NCBI GenBank assembly: GCA_027451705.1 | Contig: DAIDIT010000020.1 | Location: 1-32,161, forward strand | Source of the DNA: Pseudomonadota bacterium | Lineage (GTDB): Bacteria; Myxococcota; Myxococcia; Myxococcales; JAKAPL01 | Length of the DNA: 32,161 nucleotides | Direction of reading: 5' to 3' | In this document: one piece after another, positions 1 to 9,657 of the stretch | Position numbering within the stretch: position 1 is the first letter of the stretch | How the letters are laid out: every line of letters starts with the position of its first letter | The notes under the pieces: model-generated | Database searches by the model: none | Told to the model about the DNA's origin: nothing | What the model saw: only the letters and a program-made list of their open reading frames with translations | Position numbers and translations under genes: made by a program

Positions 1-249
1 CCCTCGATCTTCGAAATCCTTCGGGGAATCACGCCAGGCGTCGGCGGGGAAATCCAGCTCACCGACGCGCTGGCCGAACTGGCCAGGACCGACGGGCTCA
101 TCGGCTACCGTTTCGAGGGCAAGCGTTACGACGCGGGCGACCGGATGGGCTACCTCAAGGCCAACCTCGCGTACGCGCTGAAGCGGCCCGAGCTGCGCGA
201 GGGGTTGCTCGTGTTCATGCGCGACCTGCTGGACGGACGGGGGGTATGA
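1..249 (+). CDS. galU: UTP-glucose-1-phosphate uridylyltransferase, C-terminal part (5' truncated by window)
   Basis: Frame 1 from base 1: PSIFEILRGITPGVGGEIQLTDALAELARTDGLIGYRFEGKRYDAGDRMGYLKANLAYALKRPELR... TGA at 247-249; typical GalU C-terminus (GGEIQLTDA, G.RYDcGd..GYl.A). Confidence 0.93.
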   Translation, partial: PSIFEILRGITPGVGGEIQLTDALAELARTDGLIGYRFEGKRYDAGDRMGYLKANLAYALKRPELREGLLVFMRDLLDGRGV

Positions 250-941
250 CGCTCGCAGGTGCAGCCGCGCTGACGCTTTCCTATGTCCTGCCCGGCCCCG
301 TCTTGCTGCGGCAGTTCGGTGACCGCATTGCCGAGACGGCTCCGGCGCACGCCACGCTTGCCGGAACCCTCTCCCTTTTCGGAGACGACGCTCGGGCTTT
401 CGCCGCCCGCGTCGGGCTGCCGCTCGAGGGCGATCGCGCCAATCGGCTCGATCTTCCGGCCCGCATCGAGCTCGGCGACGGCGGCTGCGTGCTGAGCCTG
501 GGACCGGAGGGACGGCCCGTCGTGGAGGTCGCCGCCGACGGGGGCCACGTGCGTCCCGATCCTGCGCTTCCCGCGGGTGCGGCGGTCCTCGCGTCGGACG
601 GCTGCCTGCCCTTTCTCTGGCGCGGTGCGAGCGCGGCGGACGCCTGGGCGGCCGTTCTGGAAGCGCACGGCACGAACGCGGAGACGGTGGCGTTCACGCG
701 TTTCGACGGTCGGGTCGCCTACGCGATCGGTCGAGTGGCGGGAAAGAGAGGCGCCGCGCTCCTCCTCTCCGAGGATGCGCTCACTCCTCTTCGGCTGCTC
801 CTGGGTGACGGCGGGGCGCTCGTCGACGTCCGTCTCGAGGGGTATCGGACCATCGCGGGCGGGTCCTTCCCCGGGCGAATCTCCGTCCTTCGCGACGGTG
901 TGCCCCTCGCCGTCTTCGAAGCGGACGCCGCGCCGCGCTGA
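246..941 (+). CDS. hypothetical protein
   Basis: 231-aa ORF; ATG overlaps galU stop (ATGA-like overlap) and stop abuts priA, consistent with a translationally coupled gene; no family recognised. Confidence 0.75.
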   Translation: MTLAGAAALTLSYVLPGPVLLRQFGDRIAETAPAHATLAGTLSLFGDDARAFAARVGLPLEGDRANRLDLPARIELGDGGCVLSLGPEGRPVVEVAADGGHVRPDPALPAGAAVLASDGCLPFLWRGASAADAWAAVLEAHGTNAETVAFTRFDGRVAYAIGRVAGKRGAALLLSEDALTPLRLLLGDGGALVDVRLEGYRTIAGGSFPGRISVLRDGVPLAVFEADAAPR

Positions 942-942
942 C

Positions 943-2931
943 GTGTCCACCGCGGACCCCGAGCTCGTGCGGGTGGCCGTCCTCGCGCCCGTTCGAGGCC
1001 TCTTCACCTACGCAGTGCCGGCCGCCCTATCGTCGGGCGTGCGCCCTGGCCGGCGGGTGGGCGTGCCGTTCGGCCGCCGCCGCCTCGCCGGCTTCGTCGT
1101 CGATCGGATCGCCGCGGCCCCCCAGGGCGTCGTGCCGAAGGACGTCTTGGAGGTCCTGGACGAGGCGCCTCTCCTGCCCGAGTCGCTGTTCCGCTTTCTC
1201 CTCTGGACCGCCGACTACTACCTCCACCCGCCCGGGGAGGTGATCAAGGCGGCCCTGCCGGCCGCCCTTGCGAATCCTCCAGCCCTTCGAAGGAAAGTCC
1301 GGGCCGAGGCTACCGTCCTCGAGGCACCGCGCCCGCTCACCCCCGAGCAGGGGGTGGCAGCGGCGACCGTCTCGGAGGCCGTCGGCGCTGGCTGCTTCCA
1401 GTCGTTCCTACTCCACGGTGTCACCGGCAGCGGCAAGACGGAGGTCTATCTCCACGCGATCGAGCGCACCCTCGCGCTCGGCCGCGGGGCGATCGTGCTC
1501 GTCCCCGAGATCGGTCTCACGCCGCAGCTCGAACGTCGCTTTCGCGGGCGGTTCGGCAGGGAGGTGGCCGTCCTGCACAGCGGCACCTCGCGGGGCGAGA
1601 GGGCGAGGGAGTGGCGCCGCCTTCGCAACGGCGAGGCGCGAGTCGCGATCGGAGTGCGCGCGGCGGTCTTCGCGCCCGTCGAGCCCCTCGGGCTCATCGT
1701 CGTCGACGAGGAGCACGATCCTTCGTTCAAGCAGGAGGACCGCCTCTGTTACCACGCCCGCGACATGGCCGTGGCCCGCGCCAAATTCGCTTCCTGCCCC
1801 GTCCTGCTCGGCAGCGCGACGCCCTCGCTCGAGTCGCTCTCCAACGTCGAGGCCGGCCGCTACCGCAAGCTCGAGCTGCGAAGCCGGATCGACGATCGGC
1901 AGCTTCCCCCCGTCGACCTGATCGACCTCTCGGGCGCCGACCGAGCCTTGCTGCACGAACCGCTCTTGCGCGCGCTTGGCGAGACTCTCGGCCGGGGCGA
2001 GCAGGCGATCCTGTTCCTCAACCGGCGGGGCCACGCGGGCTCGCTCGCCTGCCGGGCTTGCGGACATGTCGAAGGCTGCCCGGACTGTTCGGTGAGCCTG
2101 ACGCAACACCTGGCGCGGCGCCGGCTCCTCTGCCACTACTGCGGGCTGTCGCGCCCGATCCCGGAGCGCTGCCCCGTCTGCGGCGCGCCGCTCGTCCCGC
2201 TGGGTGCGGGAACCGAGAAGGTCGAGGAGGAGGTCGCGCGCCTCTTCCCCGCGGCGCGAGTCGCCCGGCTCGACAGCGACGTGGGAGCGGCCGCCATCGC
2301 CTCGACCCTTCGCGCGTTCCGGGGGCAGGAAGTCGACGTGCTGGTCGGGACCCAGGTCGTCGCGAAGGGCCACGACTTCCCCAACGTGACACTCGTCGGC
2401 GTCGTCCTCGCGGACACGGGCCTCGCGCTTCCCGACTTCCGGGCGTCCGAGCGCAGCTTCCAGATACTCGTCCAGGTGGCCGGTCGCGCGGGCCGCGGCG
2501 ATCGCGCCGGGCGCGTCCTCGTCCAGACCTACCACCCGGCGCATCCGGCGCTCGTCCACGCCGCCCGGCACGACTACGCCGCGTTCGCGAGCGAGGAGCT
2601 CCACCGGAGGCGAGCTCTCGGCTGGCCGCCCTACTCCCGGCTCTGTGCCGTCCGGGTCGACGGGAAGAGTCCGGTGTCGACCGAGCAGGCGGCGCGCCGG
2701 CTCGGGGCCGTCGCGGCCGAGCGGATTCGCCAGTCGCGGCTGCGGGCGGCCGTGCTCGGTCCGGCGCCCGCGCCGATCGAGAGGCTCCGGGGACGGAGCC
2801 GCTGGCAGCTTCTCTTGCGTGCGACGAACCACGCGGCAGTGCGGAGCCTCGCCATCGAGCTTCAGGAGGCGGCCGACGACGTAGGGCCCGTCCGCGTCGT
2901 CTTCGACATGGATCCTGTCTCCATGCTCTGA
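943..2931 (+). CDS. priA: primosomal protein N' (replication restart helicase PriA)
   Basis: GTG at 943 in frame with the 577..2931 ORF; Walker A GVTGSGKTEVYLHAI, DEEHDPSFKQ, zinc-binding CRACGHVEGCPDCS...CHYCG...CPVCG, GTQVVAKGHDFPNVTLVGV. Confidence 0.95.
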   Translation: MSTADPELVRVAVLAPVRGLFTYAVPAALSSGVRPGRRVGVPFGRRRLAGFVVDRIAAAPQGVVPKDVLEVLDEAPLLPESLFRFLLWTADYYLHPPGEVIKAALPAALANPPALRRKVRAEATVLEAPRPLTPEQGVAAATVSEAVGAGCFQSFLLHGVTGSGKTEVYLHAIERTLALGRGAIVLVPEIGLTPQLERRFRGRFGREVAVLHSGTSRGERAREWRRLRNGEARVAIGVRAAVFAPVEPLGLIVVDEEHDPSFKQEDRLCYHARDMAVARAKFASCPVLLGSATPSLESLSNVEAGRYRKLELRSRIDDRQLPPVDLIDLSGADRALLHEPLLRALGETLGRGEQAILFLNRRGHAGSLACRACGHVEGCPDCSVSLTQHLARRRLLCHYCGLSRPIPERCPVCGAPLVPLGAGTEKVEEEVARLFPAARVARLDSDVGAAAIASTLRAFRGQEVDVLVGTQVVAKGHDFPNVTLVGVVLADTGLALPDFRASERSFQILVQVAGRAGRGDRAGRVLVQTYHPAHPALVHAARHDYAAFASEELHRRRALGWPPYSRLCAVRVDGKSPVSTEQAARRLGAVAAERIRQSRLRAAVLGPAPAPIERLRGRSRWQLLLRATNHAAVRSLAIELQEAADDVGPVRVVFDMDPVSML

Positions 2932-2992
2932 GCATTCGCGCAGGGCTTCCAGGCGACGCGCCCGCACGGTAAACTCCATTGCGGTCTCCCCC

Positions 2993-4588
2993 ATGCCCCG
3001 AATCCTGTTGGTCGAGGACGAGCTGGGCGCCATCGCGGCGCTCAAGCGGGCGCTGACGCGCAGCGGTTTCGAGCTGCTCGTCGCGACGAACGGGGCCGAC
3101 GCGCTGTCGATGGCCCAAACGTCGAAGCCCGAGGCCGTGGTCCTGTCGGGGGAGTTGCAGAGCGGCGAGAGCGGGGCGCTCCTCGCGAGCCTGCGCGCGG
3201 ACGATCCGCGCCGCCCGCTCGTCCTCCTCGGGGGCACCGTGCCCGCTCCCGAGGGCGATCGGTTGCCGCGGCCGGTGGACGGTGCGCTCCTCGGGGATCA
3301 CCTGCACCGGCTGCTGTCGGCGGACCCGCCTCCACCCCTCGTCGAAGCCGCGCCTCCGGCGGCGCAGGGGCGGCCGCCCGACGAGCCGGGAGACCTCGCC
3401 GCGCGGCTCTTCGGGGATCTCGAGGGTGCGCCGCCCGAGCCGGTCCCGCCGCCCCCGCCGCCGCCCCATGCGGCCCAGCCATCGGACCGCGCGCCCGTCC
3501 GGGAACCGCTTCAGGCCGCCGTCCGCGAGACGGTGCGCGAGTTGGTGCCTCCGCTTCCGGACCTTCCGCTCCAGGGGGCGCTGGGCGCGGTCGAGGCGGC
3601 CGCCCTGATCGCCGCCTGCCACCTGTCCCGCTGGAGCGGGCTGATGCGCTTCGTGCAAGGGACGACGCGCCGTTCGCTCTACTGGGAGGAGGGGCGGCTG
3701 TGCGGGGCGACGTCGACCTCGGCCGACGAATCGACCGACGCGGTGGGCTACCGGCGAGGGCTACTGACCCGCGAGCAGCAGCGGATCATGCGCGGCGAGG
3801 GAGCGCTGGGATCGCGGCGGTCGGCGCTCCTCATGGTGGAGCGCGCGTTCATCAAGCCCGCGGAGCTCTTCCCGCTCGTCCAGGACCGGGTCGAGGAGGT
3901 GGTCTACGCGGCGTGCGGCGGCTTCGACGGCCGCTACGAGCTGCTGTCGGAGACCGTTCCGCCCGACGAGCGGGTCGCCCTGTCGCGGTCGCCGCTCGCG
4001 GTGATGACGGAGTCCATCCGGCGCAAGTACCTGCTCGAGCGTCTCCTGGACCGGCTCGGTGGCCCGTCGACGCTGCTGCGGCCCGTCGGCGCCGGACGAT
4101 CGAACCTCGGAGAGTTCGGTCTGTCCGCGCGGGAGCGCCGCCTGGCGCAGGCGATCGACGGACTTCGCAACGTCGAAGAGTTGCTCTTCGAGCACGGGGT
4201 CGAGCCCCTCGCCGGCCTCCAGATTCTCCACGCCCTCGTTCTCGGGCGCTTTGCGGAGGTCGCCGTGCGCGGGTTGCCGGCGGACGTCGGGCCGGACGTA
4301 CAGCTCTCCATCGACCTCGCCCGGGTTGGAGAGAAGTACGAGCAGGTCCGCAGCGCGAGCTACTTCGAGCTGCTCGGTGTCGCGGACGACGCTACGCGCT
4401 ACGAGATCGAGCAGGCGTACGAGCGGCTCGCCCGCGAGGTGCATCCGGACCGCTACCAGTCGATCAAGGACCCGGTGGTCCGGGACCGGCTCGAGGAGAT
4501 CCAGCGCGTCCTCGCCGAGGCACGCGACGTGCTGACGGACGAGGGCCTGCGCGCGGACTACACGCGCCACCATCGTCCGCGCGCGTGA
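2993..4588 (+). CDS. degenerate receiver-like domain + DUF4388/PATAN-like domain + C-terminal J-domain protein
   Basis: N-term PRILLVEDE...; middle LQGALGAVEAAALIAACHLSRWSGLMRFVQGTTRRSLYWEEGRLCGATS (DUF4388-like); C-term SYFELLGVADDATRYEIEQAYERLAREVHPDRYQS (J-domain HPD). Confidence 0.85.
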   Translation: MPRILLVEDELGAIAALKRALTRSGFELLVATNGADALSMAQTSKPEAVVLSGELQSGESGALLASLRADDPRRPLVLLGGTVPAPEGDRLPRPVDGALLGDHLHRLLSADPPPPLVEAAPPAAQGRPPDEPGDLAARLFGDLEGAPPEPVPPPPPPPHAAQPSDRAPVREPLQAAVRETVRELVPPLPDLPLQGALGAVEAAALIAACHLSRWSGLMRFVQGTTRRSLYWEEGRLCGATSTSADESTDAVGYRRGLLTREQQRIMRGEGALGSRRSALLMVERAFIKPAELFPLVQDRVEEVVYAACGGFDGRYELLSETVPPDERVALSRSPLAVMTESIRRKYLLERLLDRLGGPSTLLRPVGAGRSNLGEFGLSARERRLAQAIDGLRNVEELLFEHGVEPLAGLQILHALVLGRFAEVAVRGLPADVGPDVQLSIDLARVGEKYEQVRSASYFELLGVADDATRYEIEQAYERLAREVHPDRYQSIKDPVVRDRLEEIQRVLAEARDVLTDEGLRADYTRHHRPRA

Positions 4589-4645
4589 CTTTGAAAATGG
4601 ACCGGTGAGGTGTTATTTAAGGCTGACTCGCCAGGGAGCGCTCCG

Positions 4646-5203
4646 ATGGTCCACGACATCCTGATCTGGCCCGACCCACGCCTCAAGGAAGCGGCGAAAC
4701 CGGTCGCGGCCGTCGACGCGGCCGTCCGCAAACTCGTCGACGACATGTTCGAGACGATGTACGTCGCCGAGGGCGTCGGGCTCGCTGCGCCGCAGATCGG
4801 CGTGCTCTCTCGCGTGCTCGTCATCGACACCTCGCCCCGGCAGGAAGGGCAGAAACCGATCGCCCTGATCAACCCCGTCATCGTGGCCTCCCGCGGCAAG
4901 GTGACCTGGAACGAAGGCTGCCTGTCCGTCCCCGGCGAGGCCGAGGACGTCGAGCGCGCCGAGGTCGTGACGGTGCGTGCCCTCGACCGGGACGGCCACG
5001 CCATCGAGATCGCCGATGCCTCGGGCCTCCTCGCGATTGCCTTGCAGCACGAGACGGATCACCTCGACGGGACGCTCTTCGTCGATCACCTCTCGGCGCT
5101 CAAGCGCGAGGTGATCAAGCGGCGCATGAAGCGGCTCAAGGCCGAGATCGCCGAGGGCAAGCAGCCGCACCGGGACGAAGAGGGCGAACGCCCGGCCCTC
5201 TGA
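4646..5203 (+). CDS. def: peptide deformylase
   Basis: Motifs GVGLAAPQIG, EGCLSVPG, LQHETDHLDGTLFVDHL; ATG at 4646 (MVHDILIWPDPRL) preferred over the 4610 GTG. Confidence 0.96.
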   Translation: MVHDILIWPDPRLKEAAKPVAAVDAAVRKLVDDMFETMYVAEGVGLAAPQIGVLSRVLVIDTSPRQEGQKPIALINPVIVASRGKVTWNEGCLSVPGEAEDVERAEVVTVRALDRDGHAIEIADASGLLAIALQHETDHLDGTLFVDHLSALKREVIKRRMKRLKAEIAEGKQPHRDEEGERPAL

Positions 5204-5218
5204 ATCGCCGCGCGCCTG

Positions 5219-6148
5219 TCAGAGGATGCAGCTCGAGCTCGGGAGGCAGCTCAGGGCGCCGCCCGAAGACAGCGGGCAGCAGGTGAGGCCCCCGCAGCAC
5301 TGGCTGGGCGACAGGCAGGTACCGTTCTTGGCCACGCAGGTGGCCCCCGCGTCGGTCGCAGGCCCGGCGTCGGACGTCACCGTGCCACCGTCCAGCGTTC
5401 CGCCGTCGGCTCCGGGCGTGCAGGTGGCGGAGCAGTGGCCGTTCGCATCGCAGCAATCGGCGTTGGCGCACGTCGCCGCGCCCGCGGTGGTGCAGGCCGT
5501 GCAGGCGGTCAGATCCGCCGTGCAGACCGGCTTGTCGCCTGAGCAGCCGATGGCCGACTGGGTCGAGAGGGGGCAGACGCCCGAGCCGTTGCAGTAGACC
5601 GGGGCGTGCACGACCTCCGGATCGTGGCTCTGGTCGCACCAGCCGGCATCGCAGACAGTGGCGCTGCTCGGGTAGACGCATGCTCCGGTGCCGTCGCACG
5701 CCGTCGCCCCGCAAATCGGATCGCTCGTGTCGCACGGGCCGGTGCAGCAGTGGCCGGCAGCCGAGCCGGTCTCTCCCAGGCAGATCTTCGAGGTGCAGTC
5801 ACCGTTGGTGACGCAGGGGGCGCCGGCGGGAGCCCCAGCGCCCGAGGTGCTCCCACCGCTCGACGTCGAAGATCCGCTCGACGCGCCCGTCGTCCCGCCC
5901 GTCGTTCCACCGGTGGAAGATCCGGTACCCGACGTCGACCCGGTGGCCGTTCCGCTGCTGGAACTCGCGGTCCCCGAGTTGGCGGGAACGCAGACGGCTA
6001 CGGCTTGCTGCGTGTCGCACGTCATGCCCGCCGGGCACTGGCCATCCGGGCACTGGAAGACGTCGCCAGCGGTGTAGGCGGGCACGCTACAGTCGCAGCC
6101 GGCGGCGGCCAGCGCCGCGGCCGCGATCGCGAGCCAGCCCCTCACCAC
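5219..6148 (-). CDS. Cys-rich lipoprotein with Ser/Thr/Gly linker
   Basis: Signal peptide/lipobox VVRGWLAIAAAALAAAGCDCS; linker SSSSGTATGSTSGTGSSTGGTTGGTTGASSGSSTSSGGSTSG; many CNSDC-type cysteines downstream. Start codon (GTG 6148 or 6145) overlaps the upstream gene's stop. Confidence 0.8.
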   Translation of the reverse strand: MVRGWLAIAAAALAAAGCDCSVPAYTAGDVFQCPDGQCPAGMTCDTQQAVAVCVPANSGTASSSSGTATGSTSGTGSSTGGTTGGTTGASSGSSTSSGGSTSGAGAPAGAPCVTNGDCTSKICLGETGSAAGHCCTGPCDTSDPICGATACDGTGACVYPSSATVCDAGWCDQSHDPEVVHAPVYCNGSGVCPLSTQSAIGCSGDKPVCTADLTACTACTTAGAATCANADCCDANGHCSATCTPGADGGTLDGGTVTSDAGPATDAGATCVAKNGTCLSPSQCCGGLTCCPLSSGGALSCLPSSSCIL

Positions 6149-6783
6149 GTGACCACCGCCCCGGTTCCGGCCGCCGCCGCGACGACCGCGAGCGCGATGG
6201 CCGCGATCCCCCAGATCTGCGCGGCTTGGGAACCGCTCTTGAGCCCCGAGTAGCTCCCCGTGAATTTGCCTTCCGCGACGCTCGCACGCGTCCCCTGGTA
6301 GCCCGCGACGTCCGCTGCACCGACGATCGCCAGGGCCGCGGCGGCGACGCCCACTCCCCCGAGACCCAGCGCGAGCCCGTGGCCCTGCCGCGCCGGGACC
6401 GTGGCCTGTGTGGCCGCGGCCGGCGGCGCAGGGCTCGTGACGACGACGACCGGCCCCGCTGGGATCTGGGCCTCGAGATTGTGAATGGTGGCCTCGACTG
6501 CGGCGCGGTCGGAGGCGGTCGGGTCGCGCTGGAGGTAGGACCGGTAAAACTCCACCGCCTTGGCCGGCTCCCCGAGCTTCTCGTACGATTGCGCCACGTT
6601 GTAGGCGAGCACCGGCGAGGGCCGGATCCGGTCGGCAGAGAGGAAATCGGCGATCGCCTGCCGGAACTGCCCCTGGCGATACTCGGCTCTGCCGCGCTCG
6701 AACAGCTCCTTCGCCTGCTGGATCCGCGCGGGCGGCGGCGGCATGGCGAGCGCGAGCTGACCGGCAATCAAAATGGCGATCAT
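6142..6783 (-). CDS. TPR-repeat protein with signal peptide
   Basis: MIAILIAGQLALAMPPPPARIQQAKELFERGRAEYRQGQFRQAIADFLSADRIRPSPVLAYNVAQSYEKLGEPAKAVEFYRSYLQRDP: TPR pattern; C-terminal hydrophobic segments. Confidence 0.82.
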   Translation of the reverse strand: MIAILIAGQLALAMPPPPARIQQAKELFERGRAEYRQGQFRQAIADFLSADRIRPSPVLAYNVAQSYEKLGEPAKAVEFYRSYLQRDPTASDRAAVEATIHNLEAQIPAGPVVVVTSPAPPAAATQATVPARQGHGLALGLGGVGVAAAALAIVGAADVAGYQGTRASVAEGKFTGSYSGLKSGSQAAQIWGIAAIALAVVAAAAGTGAVVTW

Positions 6784-6820
6784 AATCGAGATCAAATTCT
6801 CGCTGCACGGACCGCGGCGG

Positions 6821-7519
6821 TCAAGCCTTGGCGCGCCGCGGACCTCGCGCGCCGGCGGCGGTGAGGCCGACTTGCGGACACAGGGGTCGTACGACGCAGA
6901 TGGCGCATGCGGGCGCACGCGCCGCGCAGCAACGGCGGCCGTGGCGGACGAGGAGCTGGTGCGCGAGCCCCCAGCGCTCGGGGGGGAGCAACTCCGTTAG
7001 ATCTCGTTCGACGGCATCGGGCGATCGTTGGCCGCTCAGGCCGAGGCGCCGGGCGAGTCGGCCGACGTGCGTGTCGACGGGAAATGCGGGCTCCCCTCCG
7101 GAAAGATGGAGGGTCACCACCCCCGCGGTCTTTGCTCCGACGCCGGGGAGGGCGTTCAGTTCGGCCCGAGAGACCGGCACACGGCCGCCGTGCCGGTCGA
7201 GCAGGGCACGGCAGGCCGCCACGATGTTGCGCGCCTTGGCGCGGTAGAGGCCGCAGCTCCGGATGTACGGGTGCAGGTCGCGCGGCCGGGCGGCGGCGTA
7301 GGCGGTGACCGTCGGAAAGCGGCGGAAGAGCGCCGGGGTGACCAGGTTGACGCGCCGGTCGGTGCACTGCGCCGACAGGATCACGGCGACCAGCAGCTCG
7401 ATCTCGCTCTCGTACTGCAGCTCGATCCGCACGTCGGGGTAGCAGGCGCGCAACGCGTCGACGACGCGCCCCGCCCGGGCGCGTCGCGCCGCGAGGCCCT
7501 CGTTCCGCCGCACGGTCAT
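6821..7519 (-). CDS. nth: endonuclease III
   Basis: HhH LPGVGAKTAGVV with catalytic-type Lys, PVDTHVGRLARRLGL (catalytic Asp), Fe-S cluster spacing C-x6-C-x2-C-x5-C (CAARAPACAICVVRPLC). ATG 7519. Confidence 0.95.
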   Translation of the reverse strand: MTVRRNEGLAARRARAGRVVDALRACYPDVRIELQYESEIELLVAVILSAQCTDRRVNLVTPALFRRFPTVTAYAAARPRDLHPYIRSCGLYRAKARNIVAACRALLDRHGGRVPVSRAELNALPGVGAKTAGVVTLHLSGGEPAFPVDTHVGRLARRLGLSGQRSPDAVERDLTELLPPERWGLAHQLLVRHGRRCCAARAPACAICVVRPLCPQVGLTAAGARGPRRAKA

Positions 7520-7980
7520 GCCGCGCGCCAGGCCTTGAAGAAGACGAGAAGAGCCCAGACGAGAAGGCCGCCGAGCGCAGCCAGCGCGCCCCCGATCAGC
7601 ACGGCGCCGAGCGCCCACGAGACGAGGGCGTGGTGCCAGAGCCAGCCGACCCACTGCGTGCCGACCGCGGCCTTGGGCGCCGACCATCGGCCGTATCGGA
7701 GCCACTCGCCGAGGGCGACTTCCGCCCCGACGAGCGCGAAATTGATCGGCGGAAACGAGACCTGTGAGCCCAGAAAGGCCGCGCCCGGGTTGAGCCGGAA
7801 GGCCGCCGCCAGCGCGAGCACCAGCAGGGTCTGGAAGCCGTAGAACGGTGAGCAGCCGAGGAAGATCCCGAGCGCGACGGCCGCCGCCAGCGCCGCCGGC
7901 CGGTTGTCCGCAACGAGGAGCTTGCGCAGGAGCGCACGGCCCCGGGACGATTTGGCCTCGGATTGGAGCGGTTCGGCCAC
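7516..7980 (-). CDS. DUF2062 domain membrane protein
   Basis: LAAAVALGIFLGCSPFYGFQTLLVLALAAAFRLNPGAAFLGSQVS... typical DUF2062; stop overlaps nth ATG (ATGA). Start uncertain (GTG 7980 or ATG 8010). Confidence 0.85.
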   Translation of the reverse strand: MAEPLQSEAKSSRGRALLRKLLVADNRPAALAAAVALGIFLGCSPFYGFQTLLVLALAAAFRLNPGAAFLGSQVSFPPINFALVGAEVALGEWLRYGRWSAPKAAVGTQWVGWLWHHALVSWALGAVLIGGALAALGGLLVWALLVFFKAWRAA

Positions 7981-8049
7981 GGCTGAATTGTAGCATTCCC
8001 TTCCCGGCATGGCGGAGGCCGTGCCCCCTGTTGTATACGCACCGGTCCC

Positions 8050-9642
8050 ATGATCCAGGTCGAACACGTCACCAAGGCCTACGGGCCGAAGCGCCTCTTC
8101 GAAGACGTCACGGTCGCGTTCACGCCGGGCCGCCGCTATGGCCTGACCGGCCCGAACGGCGCGGGCAAATCCACGTTCCTCAAGATCCTGGCGGGCGACG
8201 AGGAGGCCGATCACGGCCAGGTCGCCCGTCCGCGCCGCGTCGGGGTCCTGCGCCAGGACCACTTCCGCTTCGACGAGCGGCGGATCATCGACACCGTCGT
8301 GATGGGCAACGGCCCGCTCTGGGCGGCGCTCCAGGAGAAGGACCAACTGCTCGCCCGTCCCGAGATCGACGAGGCCGCCGGCGTGCGGCTCGGCGAGCTC
8401 GAGACGTTGATCGCCGAGGAGGACGGCTACGGGGCCGAGAGCGCGGCCGCCGAGTTGCTCCAGGGCCTCGGCATCCCCGACGCGGTGCACGCCCAGCCGC
8501 TCCGTACGCTGGCGGGAGGGGCGAAGCTGCGCGTCCTGCTCGCGCAGGCCCTCTTCGGCAAGCCGCAGGCCCTCCTGCTCGACGAGCCCACGAACCACCT
8601 CGACCTCGACTCGATCCAGTGGCTCACCGCGTTCCTGCGGGCCTACGAGGGGACGCTCGTGGTCATCTCCCACGACCGCCACTTCCTCAACGAGGTCTGC
8701 ACGCACGTCGCGGACATCGACTACGAGACGATCATCCTCTACCCCGGGAACTACGACGACATGGTCCTCGCGAAGGCCCAGGTCCGCTCCCGGGTCGAGG
8801 CGGAGAACGCCGACAAGCAGAAGAAGATCGCGCAGCTCCAGGATTTCGTCGCCCGCTTCCACGCCGGCACCCGCGCGAGCCAGGTCCAGTCCCGCATCAA
8901 GCAGATCGAGAAGCTCCAGCTCGCCGAGCTCCGTCGCTCCAACATCCAGCGCCCTTACGTCCGGTTCGAGCAGAAGCGCCCCTCGGGCAAGATCGCCCTC
9001 GACGTGCGCGGGCTCTCCAAGGCCTACGGCGACCTCCGCGTCCTCCGCGACGTCACCTTCAGCGTGGCACGCGGCGAGAAGGTCGCGATCGTCGGCCGCA
9101 ACGGCATCGGCAAGACAACGCTCGTCAAGTGCCTGACCTCGGAGCTTCCGCGCGACGCGGGCGAGGTGACCTGGGGCTACGAGGCCTCGGTCGGGGTGCT
9201 CGCCCAGGACCACCGCCAGACCATCCCCGACGGCACGACGGTCGCGGGCTGGCTGCACGCCCTCGACCCCCGTGCGGGCAACGAGGAGATCCGCGGCCTG
9301 CTCGGGCGGATGCTCTTCTCGGGCGAGGAGGGGCTCAAGCCGACGGAGGCGCTCTCCGGCGGCGAGGCCGTCCGGCTGCTGTTCGCGAAGCTGATGCTGA
9401 CCAAGGACAACGTCCTCGTCCTGGACGAGCCGACGAACCACCTCGACCTGGAGTCCATCACCGCGCTCGCCGAGGCGGTGCAGCGCTTCGAGGGCACGGT
9501 GCTGTACGTCACCCACGACCGCGGCCTCATCGACGTCGCCACGCGGATCTTCTCACTCGGGCAGGACGGCTTCCTCGACTTCCGCGGCACTTACGCGGAG
9601 CTCGTCGAGAAGCACGGCGAGGCCGCCGCCCGCGCCCGCTGA
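8050..9642 (+). CDS. ABC-F family ATPase, YbiT-like
   Basis: Two ABC domains: GPNGAGKST / GRNGIGKTT, DEPTNHLDLDS / DEPTNHLDLES, LSGGEAVRLLFAKLM; colinear with YbiT as I recall it (LRVLLAQALF, SHDRHFLNEVCTHVADIDY, RFEQKRPSGKIALDV). Confidence 0.94.
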   Translation: MIQVEHVTKAYGPKRLFEDVTVAFTPGRRYGLTGPNGAGKSTFLKILAGDEEADHGQVARPRRVGVLRQDHFRFDERRIIDTVVMGNGPLWAALQEKDQLLARPEIDEAAGVRLGELETLIAEEDGYGAESAAAELLQGLGIPDAVHAQPLRTLAGGAKLRVLLAQALFGKPQALLLDEPTNHLDLDSIQWLTAFLRAYEGTLVVISHDRHFLNEVCTHVADIDYETIILYPGNYDDMVLAKAQVRSRVEAENADKQKKIAQLQDFVARFHAGTRASQVQSRIKQIEKLQLAELRRSNIQRPYVRFEQKRPSGKIALDVRGLSKAYGDLRVLRDVTFSVARGEKVAIVGRNGIGKTTLVKCLTSELPRDAGEVTWGYEASVGVLAQDHRQTIPDGTTVAGWLHALDPRAGNEEIRGLLGRMLFSGEEGLKPTEALSGGEAVRLLFAKLMLTKDNVLVLDEPTNHLDLESITALAEAVQRFEGTVLYVTHDRGLIDVATRIFSLGQDGFLDFRGTYAELVEKHGEAAARAR

Positions 9643-9657
9643 ACGCCCGCCGGCTTC

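Noticed and set aside
8427-9516. Minus-strand ORFs opposite the ABC-F gene
   Set aside because: Antisense shadow of a strongly supported ABC-F protein; the true DUF2062 gene begins near 7980/8010.
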